Below the pieces are notes generated by a model. The model was not told the DNA's origin. It saw only the letters and a list, made by a program, of their open reading frames with translations, and ran no database searches. From a virus: DNA of 29,008 bases. Below are positions 14,141-22,330 of the stretch, one piece after another. Location of the stretch: positions 1 to 29,008 of IMG/VR virus record IMGVR_UViG_3300036772_000559; one strand, given 5' to 3'. Each line of letters opens with the position of its first letter. Positions within the stretch are counted from its first letter, which is position 1. Position numbers and translations under genes: made by a program.

Positions 14141-14643
14141 GCCAGTTAGATGCGCTGAGTGCGTTCGTCACCAAAAGTATGCCCGCGAGGACGTTCAAGG
14201 GGGCAGGTTTTTCCAGCTATATGGATGAGCTGAGTTTTATCCCTGCGCAGCGAGATTTAGGGCTGGAACAGTACCGCCTGGCGGTGATCCGCTATAACGC
14301 GGTTTTAGCCTGGGACAGATTCCCGTACCGGCTGTATGACCCGCGCAACCTGGCGGCGCTGCTGCTGGTGTGGCTGATGGAGTCAGACCGGGAACTGTTT
14401 GAAGAATTCGGCATAGACAACGAGTTACCTGATTTTGATATCGATCTGGTGGATGAGGAAACCGCCGTGGTGGTTGTCACGTTACCGATGGTGGAGGCGT
14501 TAAACCTGGTCAAGGACGACAACGGCAATATTCCCCTGGATGGGGAGCAATGGCGGCTTGCTGATCCCACAGTTTGGTTTGCCAGTGAAGCCGTGGTGTA
14601 CGGCGTTGATGAACAGGGCGCACCGCTGGGCAGTGAAAAATGA
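14137..14643 (+). CDS. R: Tail completion protein (P2 gpR type)
   Basis: The 168-residue protein occupies the position of P2 gpR (155 residues) between the head-completion and gpS-like genes. It is acidic, with the segment QYRLAVIRYNAVLAWDRFPYRLYDPRNLAALLLVWLM typical of the GpR family, then an FDIDLVDEETAVVVVTLP strand region. It probably caps the tail at the head end. Four-base overlaps join it to the genes on both sides. Confidence 0.85.
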   Translation: MSQLDALSAFVTKSMPARTFKGAGFSSYMDELSFIPAQRDLGLEQYRLAVIRYNAVLAWDRFPYRLYDPRNLAALLLVWLMESDRELFEEFGIDNELPDFDIDLVDEETAVVVVTLPMVEALNLVKDDNGNIPLDGEQWRLADPTVWFASEAVVYGVDEQGAPLGSEK

Positions 14644-15329
14644 TTATCCGGGGTGAGTTAGATCGGGCGCAGCTCAAGGCAGTGCGCAAACAGCTGGACA
14701 GCCTGGAATTGCCACCGGCCAAGCGTAAACGGCTGATGTGGCGGCTGGGGAAATACGGATTGATCCCGGCTGCTAAACGTAACGTTAGAAATCAGCAAAG
14801 CCCGGATGGCCAGAAATGGCAGGGACGCCAGACAAAGCGCAAAGGCAAGATGCTGCGCAATATGCCAAAGCTGCTGCATATCCGGGAAATGCCGGAAATC
14901 GACGGGGTACGTATTTACCTGAGCGGCGGCGGTTATCGCAACGGCAAAAAGACCGTAGCGGCGGGAACGGTGGGTTACGCCCAGCAAAACGGCATGAATG
15001 TGACGGTCAGCCGTCGCCAGGTTGAACGCAAAGGCAGGGCGGAAAATTTGCCCGCCAGTCAGCGGCAGGCCAAACGCCTGCGGGCGCTGGGGTACAAAGT
15101 GAAAAAGGGTAAGCGCTGGCGAAAGCCGCCGTTTAAAGAAATTCAGGAAGGTATGACGATGGCCAAAGCCGGGCTGTTGATCCGGACATTATCAGGTAAA
15201 GCGGCGAAAGCCTCCTGGTCAGTCGATGTTCCATCCCGTCCTTTCCTGGGCATCACGGAAGACGATTTTAATAAAGCGTTAGCGCGGCAACTCCAGGGCA
15301 TCGGGTATGGCGCAGACGCAGGACACTAA
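14640..15329 (+). CDS. S: Tail completion/virion morphogenesis protein (P2 gpS type)
   Basis: The 229-residue, strongly basic protein has the gpS arrangement: an N-terminal LPPAKRKRLMWRLGKYGLIPAAKRN segment, then QSPDGQKWQGRQTKRKGKML, and a C-terminal RPFLGITEDDF typical of this family. At 229 residues it is about 80 longer than P2 gpS (150), the extra part lying in the middle with a basic QRQAKRLRALGYKVKKGKRWRK-like stretch. It probably sets the proximal end of the tail tube. It overlaps the gene before by four bases and is followed after nine bases by the sheath gene. Confidence 0.85.
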   Translation: MIIRGELDRAQLKAVRKQLDSLELPPAKRKRLMWRLGKYGLIPAAKRNVRNQQSPDGQKWQGRQTKRKGKMLRNMPKLLHIREMPEIDGVRIYLSGGGYRNGKKTVAAGTVGYAQQNGMNVTVSRRQVERKGRAENLPASQRQAKRLRALGYKVKKGKRWRKPPFKEIQEGMTMAKAGLLIRTLSGKAAKASWSVDVPSRPFLGITEDDFNKALARQLQGIGYGADAGH

Positions 15330-15338
15330 GGGGAAGTT

Positions 15339-16466
15339 ATGGCGTGGCCAACGGTCGATGTAAATCAGGTCAATCAGCTACAGGGTGAAACAAACGAGAT
15401 TGAGCGCGTGTTGCTCTATGTCGGTACGGGGACAATCAACGCCGGTAAGACGCTGGCGGTGAATACCCAAAGTGATTTTGATGCGCTGCTGGGCGCACAA
15501 GACAGCGTTTTAAAAAGCAACGTGAACGCGGCCATGCTTAACGCCGGATCCAACTGGAGCGGTTACGTGCATGTGCTGGCAGAGGATGCCGGGGAAAATG
15601 CCTGGGTGGATGCGGTGCTGGCCGCACAATCCCTTTGCTCTGTTGAGGGTGTGGTGCTGCTGGACGATATCGCCACGAAAACGCCCATCAACAAAGCGGC
15701 GGAGCTGCGTGCCAAATTACTGGCCAGTTATTCCCGCTGGAACTGGTTCATCCTTTCCGTGCAGGCACCGCAGGCCGAGGAAGATTGGGCGGAATATTTG
15801 GTACGTATGGTGGCCTTACAGGATCAGATTTCTGCCCCGTCCGTGCAGCTTGTGCCGCGTTTGTTTGGCAATGAGCCTGGCGTGCTGGCTGGCCGTCTGT
15901 GCAGCCATGCGGTGACTATTGCTGACAGTCCGGCGCGGGTAAAAACCGGGGCGCTGGTGTCGTTAGGCAGTGATGAAATGCCGGTAGATGGCACCGGCGC
16001 GGCGCTGGAACTTGCAACCTTGCAAGCGTTGCAGGCGCAGCGTTTTAGCGTGCCGATGTGGTACGCAGATTATGACGGGTATTACTGGGCGGATGGGCTG
16101 ACGCTGGATGCGGAGGGCGGTGATTACCAGGCCATTGAGTACCTGCGTATTGCCGATAAAGCCGCACGTCGCGTGCGTTTGCAGGCGATTGCGAAGATTG
16201 GGGATCGTTCATTAAACAGCACGCCGTCCAGCATCGCCGCCAACCAGGCATATTTTGCCAAGGTGCTGCGTGAAATGTCGATTTCAAGCCAGATTAACGG
16301 CATCACCTTCCCCGGCGAAGTCAAACCGCCGCAGGATGATGATGTGACGATCACTTGGCTTTCAGCCACCAAAGTGGCGGTGTATATCGTGATCCGTCCA
16401 TATGAATGCCCGAAAGGCATCACGGTGAGCTTGTTGCTGGACACCAGCCTGACAGGGAGTAATTAA
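15339..16466 (+). CDS. Tail sheath protein (DUF2586 type)
   Basis: The 375-residue protein corresponds in size and position to the contractile sheath of HP1-type phages (DUF2586), distinct in sequence from P2 FI. It begins MAWPTVDVNQVNQLQGETNEIER, and the last third has YADYDGYYWADGLTLDAEGGDYQAIEYLRI followed by a C-terminal beta segment (VAVYIVIRPYECPKGITVSLLLDTSL), typical of sheath proteins that donate strands between subunits. A GGGAAG box precedes the ATG. The tube gene follows after two bases. Confidence 0.9.
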   Translation: MAWPTVDVNQVNQLQGETNEIERVLLYVGTGTINAGKTLAVNTQSDFDALLGAQDSVLKSNVNAAMLNAGSNWSGYVHVLAEDAGENAWVDAVLAAQSLCSVEGVVLLDDIATKTPINKAAELRAKLLASYSRWNWFILSVQAPQAEEDWAEYLVRMVALQDQISAPSVQLVPRLFGNEPGVLAGRLCSHAVTIADSPARVKTGALVSLGSDEMPVDGTGAALELATLQALQAQRFSVPMWYADYDGYYWADGLTLDAEGGDYQAIEYLRIADKAARRVRLQAIAKIGDRSLNSTPSSIAANQAYFAKVLREMSISSQINGITFPGEVKPPQDDDVTITWLSATKVAVYIVIRPYECPKGITVSLLLDTSLTGSN

Positions 16467-16468
16467 CG

Positions 16469-16921
16469 ATGAAACGTATTTCAGGCCAGTCCACCGATGT
16501 GCGTATTGACGGTGACCTGGTTCACATTGAAAAGGTCAGTTTAGATATCACTGACAACACGGCGGCCGCGCAGACCCAGGGTGTACCTGATGGTCACGTG
16601 TCAGGGGATGTGGCGGCCGAGGGGGAAATTGAAATCACCTCCAAAGTGCTTACGCAGCTGACCGCCATTGCACGCCGTGCTGGTTCGTGGCGTGGGATTG
16701 ACCCGGTGGATCTGATGTTCTATGCCAAGGCCGGTAATGAAGAACTGAAGATTGAAGCCTTTGGCTGCAAGCTGGTGTTGAGCAACGTGCTCGATAATGA
16801 TCCGAAGGGGGGCAGCACGCTGAGCCATAAAATTAAGTACATGGTCACTAGCCCGCAGTTTGTGCGCATTAACGGCGTGCCGTATCTGGAAGATGAAGAT
16901 ACCCGCAACCTGATCGGATAA
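16469..16921 (+). CDS. Tail tube protein (DUF2597 type)
   Basis: The 150-residue protein directly follows the sheath gene, as the tube gene does in contractile-tailed phages, and matches the DUF2597 type of HP1-like phages. Marks are MKRISGQSTDVRIDGDLVHIEK at the start, an alternating beta pattern through the middle, and HKIKYMVTSPQFVRINGVPYLEDEDT near the end. It would form the inner channel for DNA. There are no membrane or signal segments. Confidence 0.9.
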   Translation: MKRISGQSTDVRIDGDLVHIEKVSLDITDNTAAAQTQGVPDGHVSGDVAAEGEIEITSKVLTQLTAIARRAGSWRGIDPVDLMFYAKAGNEELKIEAFGCKLVLSNVLDNDPKGGSTLSHKIKYMVTSPQFVRINGVPYLEDEDTRNLIG

Positions 16922-16934
16922 GGACATTGCACGG

Positions 16935-17231
16935 ATGCAAGAGCACGAAAAAAGTTTGTTAAGCCTGATCCTGTTGGGCGCACTTATCGCCCTGGGGCAG
17001 ATGTTAGTGAGCAGTGAGCCAATGACCGGAAAGCTGTTTTTTGGTCGCATTATCCTGGGTTCCGCCACCTCAATGGTGGCAGCGGCGGCGCTGATTTGGA
17101 TCCCGGATATTTCCCCGCTGGCCATTGCGGGATTGGGTGCGGCGCTGGGGATTGCTGGCCACCAGGCCGTTGAAATCTGGCTACGCAAAAAGGGAAGTCG
17201 TTATTTACCAGGGAAAGGAAAACTGAAATGA
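16935..17231 (+). CDS. Holin
   Basis: The 98-residue membrane protein has three hydrophobic segments at about 8-24, 39-56 and 62-82, a short polar N-terminus and a basic C-terminal tail (WLRKKGSRYLPGKGKLK), the layout of class I holins of the lambda-S/HP1 type. It would form holes in the inner membrane at the time of lysis. It is the first gene of the lysis cassette and overlaps the endolysin gene by four bases. The next gene lacks an export signal and so depends on it. Confidence 0.88.
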   Translation: MQEHEKSLLSLILLGALIALGQMLVSSEPMTGKLFFGRIILGSATSMVAAAALIWIPDISPLAIAGLGAALGIAGHQAVEIWLRKKGSRYLPGKGKLK

Positions 17232-17569
17232 CACTAAGCGAAAAACAACAGCTGTTCACGCAGCTGATTGCCCAGCTGATTGAGTGGGCAGGCAATCACG
17301 GTTACCGGCTGACCTTTGGTGAAGCCTACCGCACGCCGGAACAGGCCAAACTCAATGCTAAAAGTGGCGCGGGAATTGCTAATTCGTTGCACACGCAGCG
17401 TCTGGCCGTGGATTTTAATCTGTTTATCAATGGCCAATACCAGACTCGCACCGAGGCATATTTGCCGTTGGGTGAATATTGGGAATCCCTGGGCGGCGTG
17501 TGGGGCGGGCGATTCAAAACCCGCCCGGACGGCAATCACTTTAGCCTGGAACACAACGGGGTGAAATGA
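17228..17569 (+). CDS. Endolysin, M15-family zinc peptidase
   Basis: The 113-residue enzyme cuts peptide cross-links in peptidoglycan. The VanY/M15 motif is SLHTQRLAVDFNLF with zinc ligands His55 and Asp62. The second motif is PDGNHFSLEH with Asp101 as likely catalytic acid and His104 as third ligand. FGEAYRTPEQA at 30-40 is the usual preceding motif. There is no signal peptide or N-terminal anchor, so export needs the holin. An AAGGA box precedes the start. It replaces the lysozyme-type endolysin that P2 and HP1 use. Confidence 0.9.
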   Translation: MTLSEKQQLFTQLIAQLIEWAGNHGYRLTFGEAYRTPEQAKLNAKSGAGIANSLHTQRLAVDFNLFINGQYQTRTEAYLPLGEYWESLGGVWGGRFKTRPDGNHFSLEHNGVK

Positions 17570-17940
17570 TGGGCAAGCCGCTGGTGATTGCCGTCCTGGC
17601 GTTGTTAGCTGCGTTCGCAGCGGGCTGGAAGGTAAATGCCTGGTACAGCGATAGCGTGGAATTGATGATCAGTAATGCCGCACACGCGGCGGGGGAAGCC
17701 TCCCGCGTGGCCGGTGAGAAGGTGGCCAGTGAATCCGGCCGCAAGCTGGAAAATACATTGGAGGCACTGCGAAATGCGCAACCTGTGGAAATCCGCACGG
17801 AAATACTTAAACCGGTTTTTACTAACGAGTGTTTGTCTCCTGAGCTTGTCAGCATGTACAACGCCGCTGCCGACAAAGCCGAACGTGCCTTATCAGGAAA
17901 ATCTGTTAACCAAATGCCCGGTAAAACTCCCCCGCATTAA
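17566..17940 (+). CDS. Rz-like inner-membrane spanin
   Basis: The 124-residue protein has an N-terminal membrane segment (PLVIAVLALLAAFAAGWKVNAWY, about 5-27) and a helical periplasmic part (about 40-75) ending in a Pro-rich tail, the usual i-spanin layout. Together with the outer-membrane partner encoded in the overlapping frame it would fuse inner and outer membrane in the last step of lysis. It starts inside the endolysin stop (ATGATG), so either of two adjacent ATGs can serve. Confidence 0.85.
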   Translation: MMGKPLVIAVLALLAAFAAGWKVNAWYSDSVELMISNAAHAAGEASRVAGEKVASESGRKLENTLEALRNAQPVEIRTEILKPVFTNECLSPELVSMYNAAADKAERALSGKSVNQMPGKTPPH

Positions 17941-18064
17941 TGGGATAACGGGCAAAGACATTACCGAACCTTTATTAATACTGACGCCGCAATATTCAGA
18001 CTGTGCGGCACGTCATAATCAATTAGTCGATGAAATAAACCAACGGAAGGAAATAAAACAATGA
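17774..18064 (+). CDS. Rz1-like outer-membrane spanin lipoprotein
   Basis: In the +1 frame relative to Rz, a 96-residue protein starts at an ATG with GGAGG nine bases upstream. It has a basic N-terminus, a hydrophobic segment and a lipobox LSAC with the modified Cys28, followed by a Pro-rich part (TTPLPTKPNVP), all typical of Rz1. About 57% of it overlaps the Rz gene and the rest runs 124 bases beyond the Rz stop, so this is an overlapping rather than a fully embedded pair. An upstream ATG at 17675 would destroy the signal peptide. The stop overlaps the tail chaperone start (ATGA). Confidence 0.9.
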   Translation: MRNLWKSARKYLNRFLLTSVCLLSLSACTTPLPTKPNVPYQENLLTKCPVKLPRINGITGKDITEPLLILTPQYSDCAARHNQLVDEINQRKEIKQ

Positions 18065-18318
18065 GCAAAATTACTATGGCTGTAAACGGCACCGCACTGA
18101 CCTTCGAACCTAACGCCACCGCCTACAATAAATTCATTAACGAAATGTCGATGGATAATAAAGTGGCACCGGCAAATAACTACCTGCGCCGTATTGTTCA
18201 CGTTGAATGCAAAGAAGCGCTGGATACCATTTTGGATATCCCCGGTTCTGCCCTGCAAATTTGCAGTTTCGTAAATGACCAGTTCGCGCCGAAATTAGAG
18301 ATTGAACTAAAAAACTAA
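18061..18318 (+). CDS. Tail assembly chaperone, short form (gpG/gpE-like)
   Basis: This 85-residue protein lies between the lysis cassette and the tape measure gene, where most long-tailed phages encode chaperones that coat the tape measure during tail assembly. Its sequence (MAVNGTALTFEPNATAYNKFINEM, then a helical middle) fits small HP1-like tail chaperones. The last codons CTA AAA AAC TAA contain a slippery heptamer, so a share of ribosomes should continue into the next frame. The short form ends at TAA 18316-18318. It contains no membrane segment. Confidence 0.85.
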   Translation: MSKITMAVNGTALTFEPNATAYNKFINEMSMDNKVAPANNYLRRIVHVECKEALDTILDIPGSALQICSFVNDQFAPKLEIELKN

Positions 18319-18506
18319 CGGCGCGGGTACGCGCAATTGAAAATAATGGGCTGGAACAATATCTGATTTTGCGCCGCCATTATTTACCGCATGAAAATGA
18401 CGATCCCGAAAACTTAGCCCGCGCCGTGTGGCTGGATAACAGGCATTGGGAGAATCAACGCATAGCTGTAGCAAATGGCATTGCCCTGGCATTTAAAGGC
18501 GAATAA
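18061..18506 (+). CDS. Tail assembly chaperone, -1 frameshift fusion (gpGT/E+E'-like)
   Basis: If ribosomes slip back one base on A AAA AAC at 18309-18315, translation continues at CTA 18315 for 63 further codons to TAA 18504-18506. The fusion is about 148 residues. The extension (LTARVRAIENNGLEQYLIL, RRHYLPHENDDPENLARAVW, LDNRHWENQRIAVANG and on) has no good start codon of its own and fills the whole gap up to the tape measure ATG, with which its stop overlaps (TAATG). This is the arrangement of lambda G/GT and P2 E/E'. The two-product ratio usually matters for tail assembly. Confidence 0.82.
18309..18334 (+). promoter_or_regulatory. Programmed -1 ribosomal frameshift signal
   Basis: The heptamer A AAA AAC (18309-18315) is in the correct phase for two-tRNA slippage. 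After a 5-base spacer that includes the zero-frame stop comes a hairpin GCGCG-GGTA-CGCGC (18321-18334) with five GC pairs. Heptamer, spacer and stem all fit the known -1 signal layout. Confidence 0.85.
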
Positions 18507-20821
18507 TGGCTGATTTAGATTTCACACTCAGTTTAATTGACAACATGACGCGCCCCCTTCGCCAGGTGCAATCCTCTGTAAGCGGGTTCGCCCAGGAAAG
18601 TACGGCCGCCTTTGGTCGGGTGGCCATCGGTGCGGCGGCGTTGTGGGGCGTGGGGGCATCCATTAAGGCCGCATTGGATCCGGCCATTCAGATGTTTGAC
18701 GCCATGCAGGAAGCCAGCGCACGCGGCATTAATGATGATGCGCTGGCTAAGGTCACGGACGACGCCCTGAGATTCAGCGTGCGCTACGGGGAATCGGCGG
18801 TGGAGTTCGTTAAATCCTCTGCGGATATCAACGCGGCCGTGGCCGGGCTAACGAATGCCGAATTGCCCCGCATTACCGTGGTGGCCAATACCGCCGCCAA
18901 GGCGTTGAAAAGCACGGCCGGGGAAGCGTCGGAATTCATGGGGCAGATGTTTACCCAGTTCAGCGGCTACGCGGCCGAGGTGGGCAAAGTGCAGTTCGCG
19001 GAAGAACTGGCGGGCAAAATGGCCTACATGAAAAACCAGTTCGGCACGGACATGGCCACCATTAAAGACCTGATGGAAGGGGCGCGGGGTGTCGGTTCCA
19101 ACTATGGCGTAGGGATGGATGAACAGCTGGCCGTCCTGGGTGAGTTGCAGCGTTCATTAGGCACGGAAGCGAGCGGTTCTTATGAGGGATTCCTGAGCGG
19201 TGCCGCAGCCGGTGCGCAAAAGTTGGGGCTGAGTTTCCAGGATGCCCAGGGAAAAATGCTGTCCATGCCTGCCATGCTGGAAAAACTCCAGGGCAAATAC
19301 GGTAAGAGTATCGAGGGCAATCTCAAGGCACAGGGCGAATTAGATGCCGCCTTTGGTGACAGCGCGGCCGTGATTAAACAGCTTTACGGCAACGTTGATA
19401 TGCTGAAACGCAATATCACCGAGCTGGGCAGCAATGACGGCATGAAACGAGCCACGGAAATGGCCGAGAAAATGACCCGTCCCTGGGACAGGCTGACGGC
19501 GATCTGGTTCGCCATGCGTGCCGCCATCGGTTCCACGCTGTTGCCGGTGCTGTATCCGCTGGTGAATAAAATCGCGGACGGGGGCGAAAAACTGACGCGC
19601 TGGATGCGGCTGTTCCCCAACATTGCCCGCGTGATCGGTTATGCCACCGTGGCGTTACTGAGCTTTGCGGCCGTGGGGGCTATCGCCAATATTGTGATGG
19701 GCGTTCACGGGTTTGTGATGATGGGTGTTACGCGCCTGCTGGCACCGATGGCCAGGCTGTTAGGGCTTAACCGCCTGGCGATGGCAGCCAGTGATGCCGT
19801 GACGCAGTTATTCAGTGCCGGGTTGCGTGGCCTGCGTGCCACGTTGCTGGCCGCCAGTATTGCCGCCCGCATGGGTTCTGCCTCCTTCCTGCTGATGATT
19901 GCGCCGGTGGTGGCCATTGCGGCCGCTATTGCGGCGGTGGTCATTGCGGTGATCAAGTTCTGGCAGCCTATCAAAGCTTTTGTGAGCGGGTTTATCAGCG
20001 GGTTCGGCCAGGCGGCCGATGCGCTGACTCCTTTCAAAGGGCTGTTTTCCGGTATTGCCTGGGCAATTGGCTGGGTGTGGGACGGCGTAAAAACGTTGGT
20101 GGGCTGGTTCGGTGACCTGCTGACCCCGATCCAAATGACGGAAGGGCAACTGACTAACGTCACCAGCGCGGGCGAAACGTTCGGGCGGATTGTGGCGGCG
20201 GCTATCGGCATTATCCTGACGCCGTTTGAGCTGGTGTATCGGTCAATCACCACGATGATTGAAATGTTCGGGATCGTGCGTGCCGGTTGGGTTGATGTCG
20301 TCAAATCCTTTGATATCAATTCGCCCGTTCAGTCCTTTGAAAAGATTGCGCGGGTGATTGGGGACGTATTCGGCAAGCTGTGGGATGCACTGAAAACCTC
20401 GTTTACCGGGACGTACAACTGGATTGTTGAGAAGTTAAATAACATTCCCGGTGTCAATATCGAGCTGAAAGAAGTGCCTGTGTCGGTTACGCCAAAAGGT
20501 ATGCCACCGGCCAGCGCGATGCCTAACGCGGCGGCTTTAGCCGCAACGCCTGCGGGTGTGCCGCCAGGGTTTAGCGGGGTAGCGGGGCAAATCCCTGTTG
20601 CAGGCAATAAAATCACTGTACCGCAGCCGCCGCAGCCCATCGACAGCGAGATTCTGACGGGCGGAGTAGTTAAAGGTGTGGATCGTGGTGGTTTGAAAAA
20701 GGAAATCAATTCCAACGCGAAAACCTCAATTGATAACAGTAAACAAATCGGCCACGTCACTTTTAATATGAAAAATGGAATGACACCGGCCGAGCTAATG
20801 GAATGGCAGGAATTAAATTAA
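18506..20821 (+). CDS. Tail tape measure protein
   Basis: The 771-residue protein is near the size of P2 gpT (815) and sets tail length. The N-terminal half is helical and Ala/Gly-rich, with the phage tape-measure pattern (ASEFMGQMFTQFSGYAAEVGKVQF, KNQFGTDMATIKDLMEGARGVGSNYGVGMDEQLAVLGEL). Hydrophobic segments at about 376-400 and 458-484 are common in tape measures and may help DNA enter the inner membrane. The C-terminal 130 residues are Pro/Val-rich. It starts inside the stop of the frameshift extension (TAATG) and ends in the same way on the next gene. Confidence 0.93.
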   Translation: MADLDFTLSLIDNMTRPLRQVQSSVSGFAQESTAAFGRVAIGAAALWGVGASIKAALDPAIQMFDAMQEASARGINDDALAKVTDDALRFSVRYGESAVEFVKSSADINAAVAGLTNAELPRITVVANTAAKALKSTAGEASEFMGQMFTQFSGYAAEVGKVQFAEELAGKMAYMKNQFGTDMATIKDLMEGARGVGSNYGVGMDEQLAVLGELQRSLGTEASGSYEGFLSGAAAGAQKLGLSFQDAQGKMLSMPAMLEKLQGKYGKSIEGNLKAQGELDAAFGDSAAVIKQLYGNVDMLKRNITELGSNDGMKRATEMAEKMTRPWDRLTAIWFAMRAAIGSTLLPVLYPLVNKIADGGEKLTRWMRLFPNIARVIGYATVALLSFAAVGAIANIVMGVHGFVMMGVTRLLAPMARLLGLNRLAMAASDAVTQLFSAGLRGLRATLLAASIAARMGSASFLLMIAPVVAIAAAIAAVVIAVIKFWQPIKAFVSGFISGFGQAADALTPFKGLFSGIAWAIGWVWDGVKTLVGWFGDLLTPIQMTEGQLTNVTSAGETFGRIVAAAIGIILTPFELVYRSITTMIEMFGIVRAGWVDVVKSFDINSPVQSFEKIARVIGDVFGKLWDALKTSFTGTYNWIVEKLNNIPGVNIELKEVPVSVTPKGMPPASAMPNAAALAATPAGVPPGFSGVAGQIPVAGNKITVPQPPQPIDSEILTGGVVKGVDRGGLKKEINSNAKTSIDNSKQIGHVTFNMKNGMTPAELMEWQELN

Positions 20822-21153
20822 TGACGGATTTACTGTATGTCGATCTCCTTATTACCGGGCGTGACTTTACGCTGAATACGGGTAATGAACCGGGCTTGTG
20901 TAATAACCGCATTAGCATTGCACAGGATATTGTCCACGCGATTATTGAAAGCGGGTTAACCACGCTATTAGTGGCCGAGCGCAGCCCGACATTACGCGCC
21001 GATGTGATCACCCAAATGGTTTTATTAATTGAAAGTGATGAACGCATTATTCCGGGTACGGTGAATATCGCAGAGGAATCCGCAAAACGCCTGTGGGCAA
21101 CGGCGGAAACCTATGATTTCGGCAAGATTTCCACCGGGGTGAATTATGAGTGA
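20821..21153 (+). CDS. Baseplate wedge-type protein (DUF2590)
   Basis: The 110-residue protein begins MTDLLYVDLLITGRDFTLNTGNEPGLCNNR, a pattern I recognise as DUF2590 of HP1-like phages, with SIAQDIVHAIIESGLTTLLVAERSPTLRADVITQM following. By position (after the tape measure, before the J-like gene) and by its SIAQDI helix it probably plays the role of P2 gpW / T4 gp25 in the baseplate wedge; that role is inferred. The ATG overlaps the tape-measure stop, with AGGA about ten bases before. Confidence 0.82.
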   Translation: MTDLLYVDLLITGRDFTLNTGNEPGLCNNRISIAQDIVHAIIESGLTTLLVAERSPTLRADVITQMVLLIESDERIIPGTVNIAEESAKRLWATAETYDFGKISTGVNYE

Positions 21154-22330
21154 AAAACCTACCATTGATTTTGAGGCGGTACTCAAAGAAAGCGGGATGC
21201 CGGTCACTCAAGAAGAAATCAGCCAACAATTTACGGCGATAGTAAAAGCGGAGGGGATGATTACGAATACCTCCCGCATGTCGCCGTTCTGGCGGCTTAT
21301 CACCGCCATTGTCACCACGCCGGTGCTGTGGATCAAAGACGTTCTGGTCAATACGGTGCTGGCCAATATGTACCTGGCGACGGCCAGCGGTTCGATGCTC
21401 CGGATGTTGGCCTGGGGGGTAAACCTCACGGCCAAACCGGCCAGCGCGGCGCAGGGTGTGATCCGGTTTTACAAAGAAACCGCCAGTCAGCCGGTGACCG
21501 TCCCGGCCGGAACCGTTATCCAGACGGAGCGGATTAACGGGGTAACGTATGCGGTGGTGGTGGATACGGATACGACGCTGGCGGCGGGCGTGGCCAGTGC
21601 GTTGATCCCGGTCACGGCGATGGCATCCGGGAACGCCTACAACCTGGCACCGGGTTACTACCGTATTTTACCGGTGGCTGTGGCCGGTATCAGTAAAGCC
21701 GTAAACGAGGATGATTGGCTGTTAACGCCCGGTGCGGATGAAGAATCCGACGACGATTTACGGGACAGGTGCCGCAACCAGTTCAATCTGGTGGGCAACT
21801 ATCACACCGATGCGGTTTACCGCAGCATGATTGCGGGCGTGGTGGGGTTAAGCGTTGATCGCATTTTCTTTGTGCATGACGCCCCGCGCGGTGCCGGAAC
21901 GGCAAACGCCTATTTGCTGTTAGACAGTGGTGAAACGTCCCAGCCGTTTATTGATGCGGTGAATGAGTACATCAATACGCAGGGGCATCACGGCCACGGC
22001 GATGATTTGCAGTGTATGGCCATGCCGGAAACGCAGCACAATTTAACGGTCACGCTGTTTGTGACTAACCCGGACAACATGACGGCCGAGGAAAAAGCCG
22101 CGCTAATTTCCGGTGTCAGCAACCTGATCCGCAGTGCTTTCCGGCAAAACGCAGAATACGACGTGAAACGCACCTGGCCATATTCGCGTTTCTCCTTTTC
22201 GAATCTGGCCAGGGAGCTGCACAAGCAGTTTGATGTGATCGAATCCCTGGTGTTTTCCTTAGGCGATATCGTCAGTGAACTGAGCGTGCCACGTCTGGCC
22301 ACGCTGAAAGTGGAGGTGAAAGGTGTCTGA
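21146..22330 (+). CDS. J: Baseplate J-like protein
   Basis: The 394-residue protein is a baseplate wedge component of the P2 J / Mu gp47 / T4 gp6 class. It has the family core: ATASGSMLRMLAWGVNLTAKPASAAQG, then a beta domain with VTVPAGTVIQTERINGVTYAV, and the marker LLTPGADEESDDDLRDRCRNQFN near residue 205. It is about 90 residues longer than P2 J (302), mostly at the N-terminus. It overlaps the gene before by eight bases and the gene after by eight bases. Confidence 0.92.
   Translation: MSEKPTIDFEAVLKESGMPVTQEEISQQFTAIVKAEGMITNTSRMSPFWRLITAIVTTPVLWIKDVLVNTVLANMYLATASGSMLRMLAWGVNLTAKPASAAQGVIRFYKETASQPVTVPAGTVIQTERINGVTYAVVVDTDTTLAAGVASALIPVTAMASGNAYNLAPGYYRILPVAVAGISKAVNEDDWLLTPGADEESDDDLRDRCRNQFNLVGNYHTDAVYRSMIAGVVGLSVDRIFFVHDAPRGAGTANAYLLLDSGETSQPFIDAVNEYINTQGHHGHGDDLQCMAMPETQHNLTVTLFVTNPDNMTAEEKAALISGVSNLIRSAFRQNAEYDVKRTWPYSRFSFSNLARELHKQFDVIESLVFSLGDIVSELSVPRLATLKVEVKGV

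Noticed and set aside
17675-17773. Upstream start for the Rz1 frame
   Set aside because: It would place about 33 extra residues before the lipoprotein signal, and the start at 17774 has a much better ribosome binding site.
19705-20319. Long antisense reading frame inside the tape measure gene
   Set aside because: It is a by-product of the GC-rich codon pattern of the sense gene, without a ribosome binding site or recognisable protein features.
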